A stretch of DNA of 64,000 nucleotides from the NCBI RefSeq assembly GCF_036116635.1, contig NZ_CP107995.1:4712001-4776000 (forward strand). Direction: 5' to 3'. The notes beneath the pieces were generated by a model. That model searched no databases and was not told the DNA's origin. It saw nothing but the letters and a program-made list of their open reading frames with translations. Of the stretch, positions 46,956-57,395 are shown piece after piece; positions within the stretch are counted from its first letter, which is position 1; every line of letters begins with the position of its first letter. Source of the stretch: Amycolatopsis sp. NBC_00345 (GTDB taxonomy: Bacteria; Actinomycetota; Actinomycetes; Mycobacteriales; Pseudonocardiaceae). Made by a program: the position numbers and the translations under genes.

Positions 46956-49900
46956 GCGCGGGGCTTCTCCCGCTGCTCGTAGGTCTCGATCGAGTCGCCG
47001 ATCTTGATGTCACCGTACGAGCCCAGCGTCAGACCGCACTCGAACCCTTCACGCACCTCGACCGCGTCGTCCTTGAACCGCCGCAGCGAGCTGATCGGCA
47101 GGTTCTCCGCCACGACGGTGCCGTCGCGGAGCAGACGGGCCCTGGCGTTGCGCCGGATCTCGCCGGACATGACCAGGCAACCGGCGATCGTGCCGATCTT
47201 GGAGGACTTGAAGACCTCGCGGACCTCCGCGCGGCCCAGCTCGACCTCTTCGTACTCCGGCTTGAGCATGCCCTTCAGGGCCTGCTCGATCTCCTCGATC
47301 GCCTGGTAGATGACCGTGTAGTACCGGACGTCGACGCCCTCGCGGGTGGCCCGCTCGGTCGCCTTGCCCTGGGCCCGGACGTTGAACCCGAGCACGATCG
47401 CGTCGGACGCGGTCGCCAGGTCGATGTCCGACTCGGTCACGCCACCGACACCGCGGTGCACCACGTTCAGCTCGACGTCTTCGCCGACGTCCAGCTGCAG
47501 CAGCGCCGCTTCCAGCGCCTCGACGGTACCCGAGTTGTCACCCTTGATGATCAGGTTGAGGCTGCTCGTCTCCTTCAGTGCGGAGTCGAGGTCCTCGAGG
47601 CTGACCCGCTTGCGGCGCGACGCGTTGAGCGCGTTACGCGTGCGAGCGGAGCGGCGCTCGGCGATCTGCCGGGCGACGCGGTCCTCGTCGACCACCAGGA
47701 AGGTGTCGCCCGCGCCGGGCACCGAGGTGAACCCGATGACCTGGACCGGACGCGAGGGCAGCGCCTCGGTGACGTCCACGTTGTGCTCGTCCACCATGCG
47801 GCGGACGCGGCCGTAGGCGTCGCCCGCGACGACGGAGTCGCCGACGCGCAGCGTGCCGCGCTGGACCAGCACCGTGGCCACCGGGCCGCGGCCGCGGTCG
47901 AGGTGGGCCTCGATCGCGACACCCTGGGCCTCCATGTCCGGGTTGGCCCGGAGGTCCAGAGCGGCGTCCGCGGTCAGCAGGATCGCCTCGAGCAGGCCAT
48001 CGATGTTGATGTTCTGCCGCGCGGAGATCTCGACGAACATGGTGTCGCCGCCGTACTCCTCGGCCACCAGGTTGTACTCGGTGAGCTGCTGCCGGATCTT
48101 GTCCGGGTTCGCGCCCTCCTTGTCGATCTTGTTGATCGCCACCACGATCGGGGCCTTGGCGGCCTGCGCGTGGTTGATCGCCTCGACCGTCTGCGGCATG
48201 ACGCCGTCGTCGGCCGCGACCACGATCACCGCGATGTCCGTGGAGTTCGCACCACGGGCACGCATGGCGGTGAACGCCTCGTGGCCCGGGGTGTCGATGA
48301 AGGTGATCAGCCGCTCGTTGCCCTCGAGCTCGGTCTCGATCTGGTAGGCGCCGATGTGCTGGGTGATGCCACCGGCTTCACTCTCGCGCACCTTCGTCTT
48401 CCGGATCGTGTCCAGCAGGCGGGTCTTACCGTGGTCGACGTGACCCATGATGGTCACGACCGGCGGCCGGACCTGCAGGTCCTCCTCGCCACCGGCGTCG
48501 TCGCCGTAGGTGATGTCGAACGTCCCCAGCAGCTCGCGGTCCTCCTCCTCGGGGGACACGACCTGGACGACGTAGTTCATCTCGCCGCCGAGCAGCTCGA
48601 GGATGTCGTCGGACACGGACTGCGTCGCGGTGACCATCTCGCCGAGGTGGAAGAGCACCTGCACCAGCGAAGCCGGGTTGGCGTCGATCTTCTCGGCGAA
48701 GTCGGTCAGCGAGGCACCACGCGGCAGCCGGATCGTCTCGCCCTGGCCCTTGGGCAGGCGGACGCCGCCGACGCTGGGCGCCTGCATGTTGTCCATGTAC
48801 TCCTGGCGCTTCTGCCGCTTCGACTTGCGGCCCTTGCGCGAGGGGCCACCGGGACGCCCGAAGGCACCCGCGGTACCACCACGGCCACCGGGGCCGCCAC
48901 GACCGCCGCCGCCACGGAAACCGCCGCCGCCGGCCGGGGCACCGGTACCGCCGCCGCCACCGGGACGGAAGCCGCCGCCGGCACCGCCGCCGCCACCAGG
49001 ACGGAAGCCGCCACCGGCACCGCCGCCGCCGCCAGGGCCGCCGCGGAAACCGCCGCCACCGCCACCGGGACCGCCACGGGCACCGCCACCGGGGCCACCA
49101 CGGGCACCGCCGCCGGGACCGCCACGGGCGCCGCCACCGGGACCGGCCGGACGCTGGGTCCGGCCCGGCATCATGCCGGGGTTCGGGCGCGGGGGCATGT
49201 TGCCCGGGCTCGGCCGGTTGCCACCGGCGCCACCGCCGGGACGCGGCGCGGGCCGGTCACCACTGCCACCGGCACCGCCGGGACGCGGGGGCCGGTTGTC
49301 GCCGCCCTGGCCGCCGGGGCCGGGACGCTGCGACGGGCGCGGTGCCGGGGAGCCGGAACCGACGCCGAACGGGTTGTTGCCGACTCGCGGGGTACGCGGG
49401 CCGGGCTTCGGGCCGCCGGGCTTGGGGCCCTGCGGCCGGGGCGGGACGACCGAGCCGGACGCACCCGCGGAGGCCGCCGCGGCGTCCTGCTTCGGGGCGG
49501 GCTGGGAGGTCTCGCTGGGCGCGGACGGCGCCGCCGGTGCGGCGGGCTCGGCCTTGGCGGCTGGCACCTCCTGCACCTCCGGAGCCGGGGCGGGCGCGGG
49601 TGTGCGCGGGCCGGGCCGGGGGCCCGGGCCGGGACGTCCGCCACCCGGCTGGGCGGCGGGGCGCGACCCCTGCGACTGCTGCGCGGGGGCGGCCGGGGCC
49701 GCCTTGGCGGCAGGCGCCTGCTGGTTCTGCTGCGGCGCGGGCGTGGCGGGCCGGGGGGCCTGCGGGGCGCTCGGGGCAGCGGTCGGACTCCCGTTTCCGG
49801 CGGGCGCCGCGGGGCGGGCCGGCGGTCCGGGAGTGGGCGTGGGCTTCTGCCCGCCCTTGGCTGGGTATGCGTCACGCAGACGGCGGGCGACGGGCGCCTC

Positions 49901-50017
49901 GACCGTGGACGACGCGGACTTCACGAACTCACCCTGCTCCTTGAGCTTGGTGAGAACTTCCTTGCTGGTGATGCCGAGCTCCTTCGCGAGCTCGTGGACA
50001 CGGGCCTTGCCTGGCAC
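46952..50017 (-). CDS. infB: translation initiation factor IF-2
   Basis: A 1021-residue initiation GTPase that places initiator tRNA on the 30S subunit. After the IF2-N helix ([20 protein letters not shown]), ~400 residues are Pro/Ala/Gly-rich, ending in a striking [14 protein letters not shown] and [13 protein letters not shown] array. The G domain has [18 protein letters not shown] (G1), [20 protein letters not shown] (G3) and [14 protein letters not shown] (G4). The C-terminal beta barrels end [23 protein letters not shown] 50017, with GAGGAG upstream, is preferred over an in-frame ATG at 50029. The long extension is typical of actinobacteria. Confidence 0.97.
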   Translation of the reverse strand: MPGKARVHELAKELGITSKEVLTKLKEQGEFVKSASSTVEAPVARRLRDAYPAKGGQKPTPTPGPPARPAAPAGNGSPTAAPSAPQAPRPATPAPQQNQQAPAAKAAPAAPAQQSQGSRPAAQPGGGRPGPGPRPGPRTPAPAPAPEVQEVPAAKAEPAAPAAPSAPSETSQPAPKQDAAAASAGASGSVVPPRPQGPKPGGPKPGPRTPRVGNNPFGVGSGSPAPRPSQRPGPGGQGGDNRPPRPGGAGGSGDRPAPRPGGGAGGNRPSPGNMPPRPNPGMMPGRTQRPAGPGGGARGGPGGGARGGPGGGARGGPGGGGGGFRGGPGGGGGAGGGFRPGGGGGAGGGFRPGGGGGTGAPAGGGGFRGGGGRGGPGGRGGTAGAFGRPGGPSRKGRKSKRQKRQEYMDNMQAPSVGGVRLPKGQGETIRLPRGASLTDFAEKIDANPASLVQVLFHLGEMVTATQSVSDDILELLGGEMNYVVQVVSPEEEDRELLGTFDITYGDDAGGEEDLQVRPPVVTIMGHVDHGKTRLLDTIRKTKVRESEAGGITQHIGAYQIETELEGNERLITFIDTPGHEAFTAMRARGANSTDIAVIVVAADDGVMPQTVEAINHAQAAKAPIVVAINKIDKEGANPDKIRQQLTEYNLVAEEYGGDTMFVEISARQNINIDGLLEAILLTADAALDLRANPDMEAQGVAIEAHLDRGRGPVATVLVQRGTLRVGDSVVAGDAYGRVRRMVDEHNVDVTEALPSRPVQVIGFTSVPGAGDTFLVVDEDRVARQIAERRSARTRNALNASRRKRVSLEDLDSALKETSSLNLIIKGDNSGTVEALEAALLQLDVGEDVELNVVHRGVGGVTESDIDLATASDAIVLGFNVRAQGKATERATREGVDVRYYTVIYQAIEEIEQALKGMLKPEYEEVELGRAEVREVFKSSKIGTIAGCLVMSGEIRRNARARLLRDGTVVAENLPISSLRRFKDDAVEVREGFECGLTLGSYGDIKIGDSIETYEQREKPRA

Positions 50018-50099
50018 AGCTCTCCTCATCTAGGGGAGGCCAGGCGGTGAAGACACCCGCTGACCTCGTCCTTATTGTCGCGCGTTCATGGCTTCAGCT

Positions 50100-50495
50100 T
50101 CACGGCTGACTCATGACGGGTCGACCTGCTTCCTTGATTCCTGTCGGTTCCGGGTACGTCCCGGTTCCGGTCTCCGTGGTGAGTGCCGGGTGGTCTTGCA
50201 GCCCCGCCGCGTCGAGTGCGCCCTGGGCTTTGAGAGCCCGGGGGAACGCCCGCCGCCGCTCGGCCTTGGCCAGGCAGCCCGGCCCGGGGTGCAACCACGC
50301 TCCCCGGCCCGGCAGCCGCCGACGTTCGTCGACGACCAGCCGCCTGTCCACCGCGACCACTCGCAGCAGCTCACCGATCACGGCCCGCCGCTTGCACCCG
50401 ACACACGTGCGTACCGGGGAACCCGGGTCACACTGGGAGTCGGCTGCCCGCCGCAGGCCTTGAACCATCTCAGAGTCTAGCGCTTCGACCTTCAC
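50100..50495 (-). CDS. ylxR: YlxR family RNA-binding protein (DUF448)
   Basis: A 131-residue small protein. The YlxR fold is [20 protein letters not shown] (CxxC-type start), [20 protein letters not shown], then the last conserved cysteine and [17 protein letters not shown] ~35-residue low-complexity tail follows. GTG 50495 overlaps the nusA stop in GTGA, hence the start choice; ATG 50468 would remove nine residues. YlxR proteins bind RNA or act on RNase P in some bacteria. Position nusA-ylxR-infB is standard. Confidence 0.88.
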   Translation of the reverse strand: MKVEALDSEMVQGLRRAADSQCDPGSPVRTCVGCKRRAVIGELLRVVAVDRRLVVDERRRLPGRGAWLHPGPGCLAKAERRRAFPRALKAQGALDAAGLQDHPALTTETGTGTYPEPTGIKEAGRPVMSQP

Positions 50496-51538
50496 TCAGC
50501 CGAACCGGTTGTCGCGGCGGGCCGCGCCTGCCCGGCGTGGTCTTGATCACCCTCGCCCTCGGCGGGTGCCGAGTCGCTCCGGATGTCGATCCGCCAGCCG
50601 GTGAGGCGGGCGGCCAGGCGGGCGTTCTGGCCCTCCTTGCCGATGGCGAGCGAAAGCTGGAAATCGGGCACCACGACACGGGCCGTCTTCGCCCGCTCGT
50701 CCACGACACGTACGGAAACAACCTTCGCGGGCGACAGCGCATTCCCGACGAAGCGGGCCGGATCCTCGGAGTAGTCGATGATGTCGATCTTCTCGCCGGC
50801 CAGCTCGCTCATCACGTTGCGCACGCGCGCGCCCATCGGGCCGATGCAGGCGCCCTTGGCGTTCACGCCGGCGATCGTGGACCGGACCGCGATCTTGCTC
50901 CGGTGGCCCGGCTCGCGCGCCAGCGCGGCGATCTCGACGGCGCCGTCGGCGATCTCCGGGACCTCGAGCGCGAACAGCTTGCGCACCAGGTTCGGGTGGC
51001 TGCGCGAGAGCATGATCTGCGGCCCGCGGTTGCTGCGCGAGACGCCGACCACGTACGCCTTGATCCGGGTGCCGTGCTCGTAGGACTCCCCCGCGACCTG
51101 CTCGGCCGAAGGCAGCACGCCCTCGGTGTCGCCGACCTGGATCACGACCATGCCGCGGGCGTTGGCGCGCGCGTCCCGCTGCACCACGCCGGCGATGATC
51201 TCGCCCTCCTTGGCGGAGAACTCGCCGAAGGTCTTCTCGTGCTCGGCGTCGCGCAGCCGCTGCAGGATGACCTGGCGCGCGGTGGTGGCGGCGATCCGGC
51301 CGAAGCCCTCGGGGGTGTCGTCCCACTCCTCGTCGACCTCGCCCTCGGGGGTGAGGGTGTGCGCGAGGACGCGGACGAGGCCGGTCTTGCGGTCGATGTC
51401 GATGCGGGCGTGCGCCTGATGGCCCTCGGTGTGCTTGTACGCGGTGAGCAAGGCCGTCTCGATGGCCTCGATCACCGTGTCGAAGGGGATGTCCTTGTCC
51501 CGTTCGATCGCGCGCAGCGCGGCGATGTCCACGTTCAC
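50492..51538 (-). CDS. nusA: transcription termination/antitermination factor NusA
   Basis: A 348-residue RNA polymerase elongation factor. The N-terminal domain starts [20 protein letters not shown], with [13 protein letters not shown]. The S1 domain holds [20 protein letters not shown], and two KH domains include [20 protein letters not shown] and [20 protein letters not shown]. It lacks the acidic repeats of enterobacteria, as in other actinobacteria. GTG 51538 overlaps the rimP stop (GTGA) and has GGAGGAG upstream. Coupled rimP-nusA-ylxR. Confidence 0.97.
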   Translation of the reverse strand: MNVDIAALRAIERDKDIPFDTVIEAIETALLTAYKHTEGHQAHARIDIDRKTGLVRVLAHTLTPEGEVDEEWDDTPEGFGRIAATTARQVILQRLRDAEHEKTFGEFSAKEGEIIAGVVQRDARANARGMVVIQVGDTEGVLPSAEQVAGESYEHGTRIKAYVVGVSRSNRGPQIMLSRSHPNLVRKLFALEVPEIADGAVEIAALAREPGHRSKIAVRSTIAGVNAKGACIGPMGARVRNVMSELAGEKIDIIDYSEDPARFVGNALSPAKVVSVRVVDERAKTARVVVPDFQLSLAIGKEGQNARLAARLTGWRIDIRSDSAPAEGEGDQDHAGQARPAATTGSAE

Positions 51539-52080
51539 TTCGACTCCTCCTTCGGCTCGGTCTGGCCGGCCGGGGTGTTCTGGCCGGACGCGTCTTCTTC
51601 CAGCAGTTTCAGGTCCTCCGCCGGTGGTTGCTTGAATTCGATCTCCACCACGGCCTTGGCGACCGACGCGTAGGACACGTCCTGGAGGCTGCCGCCGGCG
51701 AGCACGCGCGCGGCCTCCTCGCCGGCGTGGCCGACGCGGGCGACGTACTCGGCGCCTTCGGCCGGGGTGATCCGCACCAGGCGGAACTTGGCGCGCCGCC
51801 AGTGCCGCGGCTGGGTCAGCGGGCGGTCGAGGCCGGGCGAGGTGACCTCGAGGGTGTAGGCGCTCGCGAGCACGTGCTCGTTCTCGTCGAGCACCGCGGC
51901 CACCTTGCGGCTGATCTCGGCGACCTCGTCCAGCCCGACACCGTCGTCGGAGTCGACGACGACCTTGACCAGCTGGCGCCGGCCGGCCTGCTGCACCTCG
52001 AGCGAATCGAGGTCGAAACCCGCGGTCTTGACGGCTTCGGCCACTAACGGCTCCAGCCGGCTGGCGAGTTCGTTGGGCAC
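51535..52080 (-). CDS. rimP: ribosome maturation factor RimP
   Basis: A 181-residue 30S assembly factor. [20 protein letters not shown] with [20 protein letters not shown] and [20 protein letters not shown] form the N-terminal domain, [20 protein letters not shown] the signature, and the Sm-like C-terminal domain ends in an acidic tail. GTG 52080 has AGGAG 8 nt upstream; GTG 52089 and the still longer frame are less well placed. It is the first gene of the translation operon and divergent from the DUF4439 lipoprotein. Confidence 0.95.
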   Translation of the reverse strand: MPNELASRLEPLVAEAVKTAGFDLDSLEVQQAGRRQLVKVVVDSDDGVGLDEVAEISRKVAAVLDENEHVLASAYTLEVTSPGLDRPLTQPRHWRRAKFRLVRITPAEGAEYVARVGHAGEEAARVLAGGSLQDVSYASVAKAVVEIEFKQPPAEDLKLLEEDASGQNTPAGQTEPKEESK

Positions 52081-52214
52081 GTGGAGCACTCCTGTTCGGC
52101 GGTGGTGACTCGGGCTGGTCACGACGGTGGTCGGTGGTGGACCAGCTTATCCTGCGACCCCGCCGGGACGCGCGAGCGGCGGTGCCGGTGCCGGGCCTGG
52201 CAGGATGGGCCGAC

Positions 52215-53150
52215 GTGACCGCAAGACCGACCGACCTCAGCCGGCGCTCCGTCCTGCGCCTCGGCGCCGTCGCCGCCGTGGCCCTCCCGCTCGCCGCCTG
52301 CTCCACGGGGAACGACGAAACCCCCGACCCGCTGGCCCCGTTGCTGGCCGCCGCCGAGGCGGACGCCGCCGCCGCGCGGAAGCTCGCCTCCGGCGCGGGC
52401 GGTGACGTCGCCGGCCAGATCGCCGACGTCCGCGCCGCCCACGCCGCCGCCCTGAAACCCGAGGTGGACCGGCTCAACCGGCCCAAACCCGCGACGCCGT
52501 CCACCCCCGCGCCCGCGCCGGCGGACCTGGCCGGCTTCAAGGACCGGCTCGCGACCGTCCGCAAGCAGGCCGAGGACCTGGTCCCCGGGCTGCCCGCCTA
52601 CCGCGCCGGGCTGGTCGCGTCCGTGGCCGCCGGCTGCGCGGGGCTGCAGCGCGTCGCGTCGTCGATCGGCCGCGGCGACGACGCCAAGCCGATCGCCGCG
52701 CCGTCGGGCACCGTGCCCGGTGAAGCCGTCGACCCGCTGCAGAAGGCGCTGGCCACCGAGCACGCCGCGCTCTGGGTGTACGGGCTGGTCACGGCGTTCC
52801 TGCCGGCCGACTTCGGCGACGCGCTCAAGAGCGGCCGCGCCGAGCACACCGCGCGCCGCGACGTCCTCATCCAGGTGATCACCGCCGCGGGCAGCACGCC
52901 GGTGGCGCCGGAGGCCGCGTACGTGCCGGCCAAGCCGGTCACCGACGCCGCTTCGGCCGCCTCCGTGGTCGCGACCGCCGAAGCGGACTCGGCGGCGGCG
53001 TGGCTCGGCGTGGTGACCCACACCGACGACTCGGGCGTCCGCGGCATGGCGCTGCAGGCGCTCATCGCGGCCGCCCGGCGCGGCACGCCGTGGCGCCAGC
53101 AGGCCGAGGAGAAGCCGGCCGCGATCGCGATGCCCGGCCAGAGCTCGTAA
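52215..53150 (+). CDS. DUF4439 ferritin-like lipoprotein
   Basis: A 311-residue exported protein. A twin-arginine-type signal, [20 protein letters not shown], ends in a lipobox (LAAC). The mature region is helical and Ala-rich; the C-terminal ~140 residues ([40 protein letters not shown]) form the ferritin-like DUF4439 fold, with E/H residues that could bind metal. A similar gene lies beside rimP in mycobacteria (Rv2844). GTG 52215 is used, and the frame upstream is not coding. Its function is unknown. Confidence 0.87.
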   Translation: MTARPTDLSRRSVLRLGAVAAVALPLAACSTGNDETPDPLAPLLAAAEADAAAARKLASGAGGDVAGQIADVRAAHAAALKPEVDRLNRPKPATPSTPAPAPADLAGFKDRLATVRKQAEDLVPGLPAYRAGLVASVAAGCAGLQRVASSIGRGDDAKPIAAPSGTVPGEAVDPLQKALATEHAALWVYGLVTAFLPADFGDALKSGRAEHTARRDVLIQVITAAGSTPVAPEAAYVPAKPVTDAASAASVVATAEADSAAAWLGVVTHTDDSGVRGMALQALIAAARRGTPWRQQAEEKPAAIAMPGQSS

Positions 53151-53155
53151 AACGG

Positions 53156-53203
53156 CACAGCGGCTGACACTTCCCCGCGCTGGGCGAAGTGTCAGCCGCT
53201 GTG
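53156..53203. terminator. bidirectional hairpin terminator
   Basis: CACAGCGGCTGACACTTC and its exact complement form an 18-bp stem around a 12-nt loop, between two convergent genes and 5 bases past the DUF4439 stop. Confidence 0.85.
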
Positions 53204-53231
53204 TTCGTTGAGAGGCTTTCAGTACAGGGGC

Positions 53232-53900
53232 TCAGTGCAGGCCGGACGACAGCTGGAGCGCGTCCTTGGCGATGCGCTTGAGCAGGACGGCGTCCTTGTG
53301 CTTGGCGAAGAAGTCGGTGAGCACGATGGTCACGTCGGAGCCGGTGACCTGGGACTCGTACGCGGCCTTCTCCCCGCTCACGCTGGGCGCGCCGGCGGCC
53401 TTGTAGGTGTGGTCTCGCACCAGGTCGGTGATGTTTCCGGTGCCGTCCTGGTCGGTCAGCGCCTTGAGCTGGGTCGCCTGGCTCGCCTGCGGCATGGACA
53501 CCAGCGCCACCGAGACGAGCGCCTTCGCGTCGCCGTACTGCACCGTGTACAGCGCGCGAGCCAGCGACGAGCACGGCGCGTCCTTGAAGTAGTCCTGCGC
53601 CTTGCCGTAGGACTTCGCCGCGCAGTCGGAGGACTTGCTCGGCCCCTCGACGAGCTTGTAGTCGAACTGGCTCGTCTTCGCGGGCGGCTGCGCGACCGGC
53701 TCGGGCGTGCTGTCGTGCCGGATCAGGAACCAGATCAGGCCGGACACCACGGCGATCGCGACCAGGCCCGCACCGCGCAGCAGCAGCGTGCGGTTGTCCC
53801 GGGCCGGGCCATGCCCAGGCACAGGCGGCCCCGGGTGCGCGGGGACCGCGCCGAGCGGTGCCGTTTCCGAGGGATCAGAGGTGAAATGGGGACCGGCCAC
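53232..53900 (-). CDS. single-pass membrane protein with extracytoplasmic domain
   Basis: A 222-residue protein: a Pro-rich cytosolic start, one helix (LVAIAVVSGLIWFLIRHDST, ~residues 47-64), and an outer domain of ~150 residues. This has two cysteines (SSDCAAKSYG, DAPCSSLARA) probably bridged, and strands such as FDYKLVEGPSK and ALYTVQYGDAKALVSVALVS. There is no enzyme motif; it resembles actinobacterial proteins of unknown function. GTG 53900 is the only plausible start in frame. The class V aminotransferase ends 34 bases upstream and may share its transcript. Confidence 0.78.
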   Translation of the reverse strand: MAGPHFTSDPSETAPLGAVPAHPGPPVPGHGPARDNRTLLLRGAGLVAIAVVSGLIWFLIRHDSTPEPVAQPPAKTSQFDYKLVEGPSKSSDCAAKSYGKAQDYFKDAPCSSLARALYTVQYGDAKALVSVALVSMPQASQATQLKALTDQDGTGNITDLVRDHTYKAAGAPSVSGEKAAYESQVTGSDVTIVLTDFFAKHKDAVLLKRIAKDALQLSSGLH

Positions 53901-53934
53901 GGGCTCATACCGTAGTTCACCGCGTCCGGCGGCT

Positions 53935-54960
53935 TCACTCGAATGCGGTGAGAAGGCGTTCGACGTCGTCAGCGGTGTTGTAGAGGTGGAATCCGACGCG
54001 CACGCGGCCGACGCGCAGCCCGGACACGACACCCGCGGCGGCGACCCGCGCCGGGTCCGCTTCGAGCGACACGATCGCGGACCCGCGCGACGGCCGTCCG
54101 AGGGCCTGGAGCAGGGAATCGGCGAGGCCGGTGTTGTGGTCGCGGACCGCGGCGAGGTCCAGCCCCGTGACGTAGTCCAGCGCTTCCGCCGCGCCGACGT
54201 GCGAGAGCCAGACCGGCGAGAGGTCGAACGCGCGGGCGTCCGGCGCCAGGCGCAGCGGCAGGCCGTAGACGGACTTCCAGGGGTCGTCGCCCGCGTACCA
54301 GTTGGCGGCGACGGGCCGGGTGCGCTCGTGCGCCCGCGGGTGCACGGCGAGCCAGGCGCAGCCGCGCGGTGAGAACAGCCACTTGTAGCCGGCGCACACG
54401 ACCCAGTCGGCCCAGGCGACGTCGAGCGGCAGCCATCCGGCGGCCTGTGTGACGTCCAGCAGCACGGCCGCGCCCGCGCTCTCCGCCGCCGCCCGCAGCG
54501 CCGCGACGTCGAGCACCGACCCGTCCGACGACTGCACCAGGCTCACCGCGACGAGGTCGTGCCCCTCGACGTGGTCCGCGAGCTTCGCAAGCGGCGCCTC
54601 GGTCAGCCGAGTGCCCGGCCGTGCGGCGAAGGGGAAGGTGACGCTGGTGAAGTCCTTCTCCGCGACCAGCACGCGCGCGCCTTCTCCCAGCCCGCCCGCG
54701 ACGTTCGCGATGAGCTGGGAGACCGATGCCCCGATCGCCACCCGCTCCGCCGGCACCCCGGCCAGCCGCCCGAACCCGCTCCGCGACCGCGCGACCGCCT
54801 CGTCGAACCCCGGCGGCGAGTCACCTCCGGCGCGCCACCGTTCGACGGCGCCGGCCACGGCCTCCCCCACCGTGGCGGGCGGGATCCCGATGCTGGGCGT
54901 GTTGAGATATCCCTCGGGGACGGTGAAGCGGCCAGTTCCCCAAACGCGACTTCGTGCCAA
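53935..54960 (-). CDS. class V PLP-dependent aminotransferase
   Basis: A 341-residue fold-type I PLP enzyme of the IscS/NifS-like superfamily. AGVPAERVAIGASVSQLIAN is the phosphate region, AAVLLDVTQAAGWLPLDVAW holds the cofactor aspartate, and WVVCAGYKWLFSPRGCAWL the Schiff-base lysine. There is no conserved active-site cysteine loop, so a desulfurase is not indicated; an aminotransferase or lyase is more likely. The start is probably TTG 54960, 5 bases past the zinc-ribbon gene. The substrate is unknown. Confidence 0.85.
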   Translation of the reverse strand: MARSRVWGTGRFTVPEGYLNTPSIGIPPATVGEAVAGAVERWRAGGDSPPGFDEAVARSRSGFGRLAGVPAERVAIGASVSQLIANVAGGLGEGARVLVAEKDFTSVTFPFAARPGTRLTEAPLAKLADHVEGHDLVAVSLVQSSDGSVLDVAALRAAAESAGAAVLLDVTQAAGWLPLDVAWADWVVCAGYKWLFSPRGCAWLAVHPRAHERTRPVAANWYAGDDPWKSVYGLPLRLAPDARAFDLSPVWLSHVGAAEALDYVTGLDLAAVRDHNTGLADSLLQALGRPSRGSAIVSLEADPARVAAAGVVSGLRVGRVRVGFHLYNTADDVERLLTAFE

Positions 54961-54965
54961 CGGAA

Positions 54966-55220
54966 TCAGTCGGCCTTGACGTCAGCCGGATACCCGTGCT
55001 CCGGACGCCACAGGTCCGGGCGCGGGCCCGCGAACTCGTGCACGTAGCCACACGATCCGCAGATGATGGCGACGGCCGACCGGTTCGCCCAGCCCATGCC
55101 GAGGAACTCCGCGCCGGTGCTGTTCAGCTTCACCTCGCGGGACGAGAACTCCCGGTCCCCGCAGACCACGCACCGCAACGCGCGCCCGCGCACCGTGACG
55201 AGCCGAAGTTTTGATCCCAT
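54966..55220 (-). CDS. small zinc-ribbon protein
   Basis: An 84-residue protein with two knuckles, LRCVVCGDREFSS and AIICGSCGYVHEF, which form a Zn-binding ribbon. VKLNSTGAEFLGMGWANRSA joins them. Such proteins occur widely in actinobacteria and have no known role. ATG 55220 has CATCAT 6 nt upstream, a possible leaderless start; the frame extends further but without conservation-like features. It is the first gene of a unit with the aminotransferase. Confidence 0.8.
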   Translation of the reverse strand: MGSKLRLVTVRGRALRCVVCGDREFSSREVKLNSTGAEFLGMGWANRSAVAIICGSCGYVHEFAGPRPDLWRPEHGYPADVKAD

Positions 55221-55307
55221 GGCCCCATGATGCCAAGGTTCAGGCTCCGCCGGGACATCCGCGACGAACGGCGCCAGCAGGCCTGGCACCGCGCCCGCGG
55301 CGAACTC

Positions 55308-55333
55308 GTTTACCATGCGAGTGCATCGTAAAC
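55308..55333. promoter_or_regulatory. TetR operator candidate
   Basis: GTTTACCATGC-GAGT-GCATCGTAAAC is a 26-base palindrome with a single mismatch, 37-62 bases before the TetR start at 55370. Its size and symmetry suit a TetR dimer, and it lies in the divergent region with the zinc-ribbon gene. Confidence 0.75.
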
Positions 55334-55369
55334 GGATGCCGACAAACCTCGTGATGCGGAAGGCGGCCG

Positions 55370-55966
55370 GTGCCGAAACAGGTGGACCACGACCAGCGGC
55401 GCGTCCAGATCGCCGAGGCGTTGCAGCGGCTGATCACCCGGCACGGGCTGGAGGGCGTGAGCCTGCGGCACGTCGCGGCCGAAGCGGGCATCTCGATGGG
55501 TTCGGTGCAGCACTACTTCCGGTCGAAGGACGAGATGCTGCTGTTCGCGCTGGAGCACCGGGGACGGCTGCGCGACGAGCGTGTCCGCGCGCAGGTACTG
55601 GCCGACGGCGAACCGACGCCGAGGCGGATCCTGCGCACCTGCCTGGTCGAGATGCTGCCGCGTGACGAGCGCAGCGCCGCCGGCTGGCTGGTGGGCGTCG
55701 CGTTTTTCAACCGCGCCGTCGCCGACCCGGAGCTGGCCAAGGTGTACGCCGAGGGGATGCCGGAGCTGTTCGCGTTCTTCGCCGGCCAGATCCGCGAGGC
55801 CCAGGCCGCGGGCGACGTCGGTCCGGGCGCCGACCCGGACCACGAGGCGGCCATCCTGTGGGCGCTGGCCGATTCACAGGCTTCGGATGTCCTACTGGGA
55901 CACCGCACGGCAGCCGAAGCGGTGGCCACACTGGACTATCATCTCGGCCGCCTCTTCACTCCGTGA
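55370..55966 (+). CDS. TetR family regulator
   Basis: A 198-residue repressor. The N-terminal helix-turn-helix is GLEGVSLRHVAAEAGISMGS followed by VQHYFRSKDEMLLFALE. The ligand domain has EMLPRDERSAAGWLVGVAFF and AAILWALADSQASDVLLGHR, in the BetI/AcrR-like style. GTG 55370 follows GGAAGGCGG. The last 38 codons are contained in a 255-bp tandem duplication, but copy 1 supplies an intact end. The palindrome upstream is probably its own operator. Confidence 0.92.
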   Translation: MPKQVDHDQRRVQIAEALQRLITRHGLEGVSLRHVAAEAGISMGSVQHYFRSKDEMLLFALEHRGRLRDERVRAQVLADGEPTPRRILRTCLVEMLPRDERSAAGWLVGVAFFNRAVADPELAKVYAEGMPELFAFFAGQIREAQAAGDVGPGADPDHEAAILWALADSQASDVLLGHRTAAEAVATLDYHLGRLFTP

Positions 55967-56360
55967 GCTACCGCGGCCGCATCCCCGATACCACCTGACG
56001 GCGCCGCAGCGGGTAGAGCGGCATCGTCTGCTCCGACGCATTGAAGTCACGGGGCTCCGGAGTGCGCCGGGATTCCTTGGCGCGCCGCGAGGGCAGGTCG
56101 AAAACCCATCCTGTGGGCGCTGACCGATTCACAGGCCTCGGATGTCCTACTGGGACACCGCACGGCAGCCGAGGCGGTGGCCACGCTCGACTATCACCTG
56201 GGCCGGCTCTTCACTCCGTGAGCTACCGCGGCCGCATCCCCGAGACCACCTCAGGGCGCCGCAACGGGTAGAGCGGCATCGTCTGCTCCGACGCATTGAA
56301 GTCACGGGGCTCCGGAGTGCGCCGGGATTCCTTGGCGCGCCGCGAAGGCAGGTCGAAAAC
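55851..56360. repeat. 255-bp tandem duplication of a convergent gene junction
   Basis: Bases 55851-56105 and 56106-56360 are two copies with only scattered differences. Each holds the 3' end of the TetR gene (plus) and the 3' end of the acyltransferase gene (minus). TetR ends in copy 1, and the acyltransferase ends in copy 2. The interior copies (acyltransferase tail in 1, TetR tail in 2) are orphan remnants. Confidence 0.93.
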
Positions 56361-57395
56361 CCACGCGGACGGCAGGATCCGTTGCAGCAGCAGGCACAGC
56401 GCGACGAGGACGGCGACCAGCACGATGGGGTCGACGACCGCGACGGCCAGTTGCGCCGCCGGGCCGAGCGACGACAGCGGATCGTGCAGGACCGCGTTCA
56501 GCACGGCGACCAGGGGCAGGTGGATGACGTAGATCGGCAGCGTCCGCCGGCCGATGCTCGCGATGGCGTTCGCCGGCTTCTCCCATCGCGTGACGAGTGC
56601 GGCCGCGGTCACGCCCAGCACGATCGCGACGAGACTTAGCACGGGCCACACGCCGAACGTGGTCTTCAGGTCGAAGTGCTCGACCGCGACCAGCACGCCC
56701 AGATAGGGCACGCCGACGAGGGCGAGCCGCGGCCAGCTGGCCTCCACGGCGACGCGTTTGACGAGCGCCGTGCCGTAAATGCCGACGAGGAAGAACAAGA
56801 GGTTCTGGTACAGCCCGCCGCGGTCACCCGGCACGGCGACCAGGCCGGCGGAGGCCGTGGCGGACAAGGCGAACGCGGCCGCGAGCATGATCCAGAACGG
56901 CAGCCGGCGCGAGAGCTTGGCGATCACGAAGTAGACGGCGAGCGCGAAGAGGTACCAGAGGTTCGTCGGAGTGATCGTGAGCTGCGCCACGAACTCCAGG
57001 ACACTGCCGGCGTGTTCTGTGGCGAAACCGGGGAAGAACGACAGCACCACGGTGTGCACGGACAACCACAGAACGTAAAGATAAAAGAACTTGGCGACCC
57101 GGGAACGGGCGACGGTGCGCCACGGCCGGTTGACCGCGCGAGCCGCGAAAAAGCCGGAAATCGCAAAGAACAAGGGCATGCGCAGCGGCAGCAGCAACTC
57201 GCCCGCGGCGCCCCACGCGCCGGGTAACGGCGTCGAGATCTTCCAGTCGATCTGCAGGTACTGCTTCATGATCACGTGCCACAGCACGACAAGCACGATG
57301 CAGACGCCCTTGGCCACGTCCGGCCACAGGAGCCGTTCGACCGGCGCCGGGTCACGAAGGTCGCCGGAGAAACTGCCTTCGGTCCGGTAAGCCAC
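56223..57395 (-). CDS. acyltransferase 3 family membrane protein
   Basis: A 390-residue protein with about ten helices. LWPDVAKGVCIVLVVLWHVI contains the histidine of the family and LRMPLFFAISGFFAARAVNR the second motif. FFYLYVLWLSVHTVVLSFFP and RRTLPIYVIHLPLVAVLNAV follow. There is no SGNH domain, unlike the larger acyltransferase at 1.4-3.5 kb. It is of fairly ordinary length. GTG 57395 has AAAGG upstream. Its C-terminal tail (~40 residues) is encoded by copy 2 of the 255-bp duplication. The 193 bases upstream hold no other recognisable feature. Confidence 0.88.
   Translation of the reverse strand: MAYRTEGSFSGDLRDPAPVERLLWPDVAKGVCIVLVVLWHVIMKQYLQIDWKISTPLPGAWGAAGELLLPLRMPLFFAISGFFAARAVNRPWRTVARSRVAKFFYLYVLWLSVHTVVLSFFPGFATEHAGSVLEFVAQLTITPTNLWYLFALAVYFVIAKLSRRLPFWIMLAAAFALSATASAGLVAVPGDRGGLYQNLLFFLVGIYGTALVKRVAVEASWPRLALVGVPYLGVLVAVEHFDLKTTFGVWPVLSLVAIVLGVTAAALVTRWEKPANAIASIGRRTLPIYVIHLPLVAVLNAVLHDPLSSLGPAAQLAVAVVDPIVLVAVLVALCLLLQRILPSAWVFDLPSRRAKESRRTPEPRDFNASEQTMPLYPLRRPEVVSGMRPR

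Noticed and set aside
45719..50050. 1443-codon plus-strand open frame
   Set aside because: Antisense to the esterase, rbfA, DUF503 and infB, crossing several real genes and intergenic hairpins.
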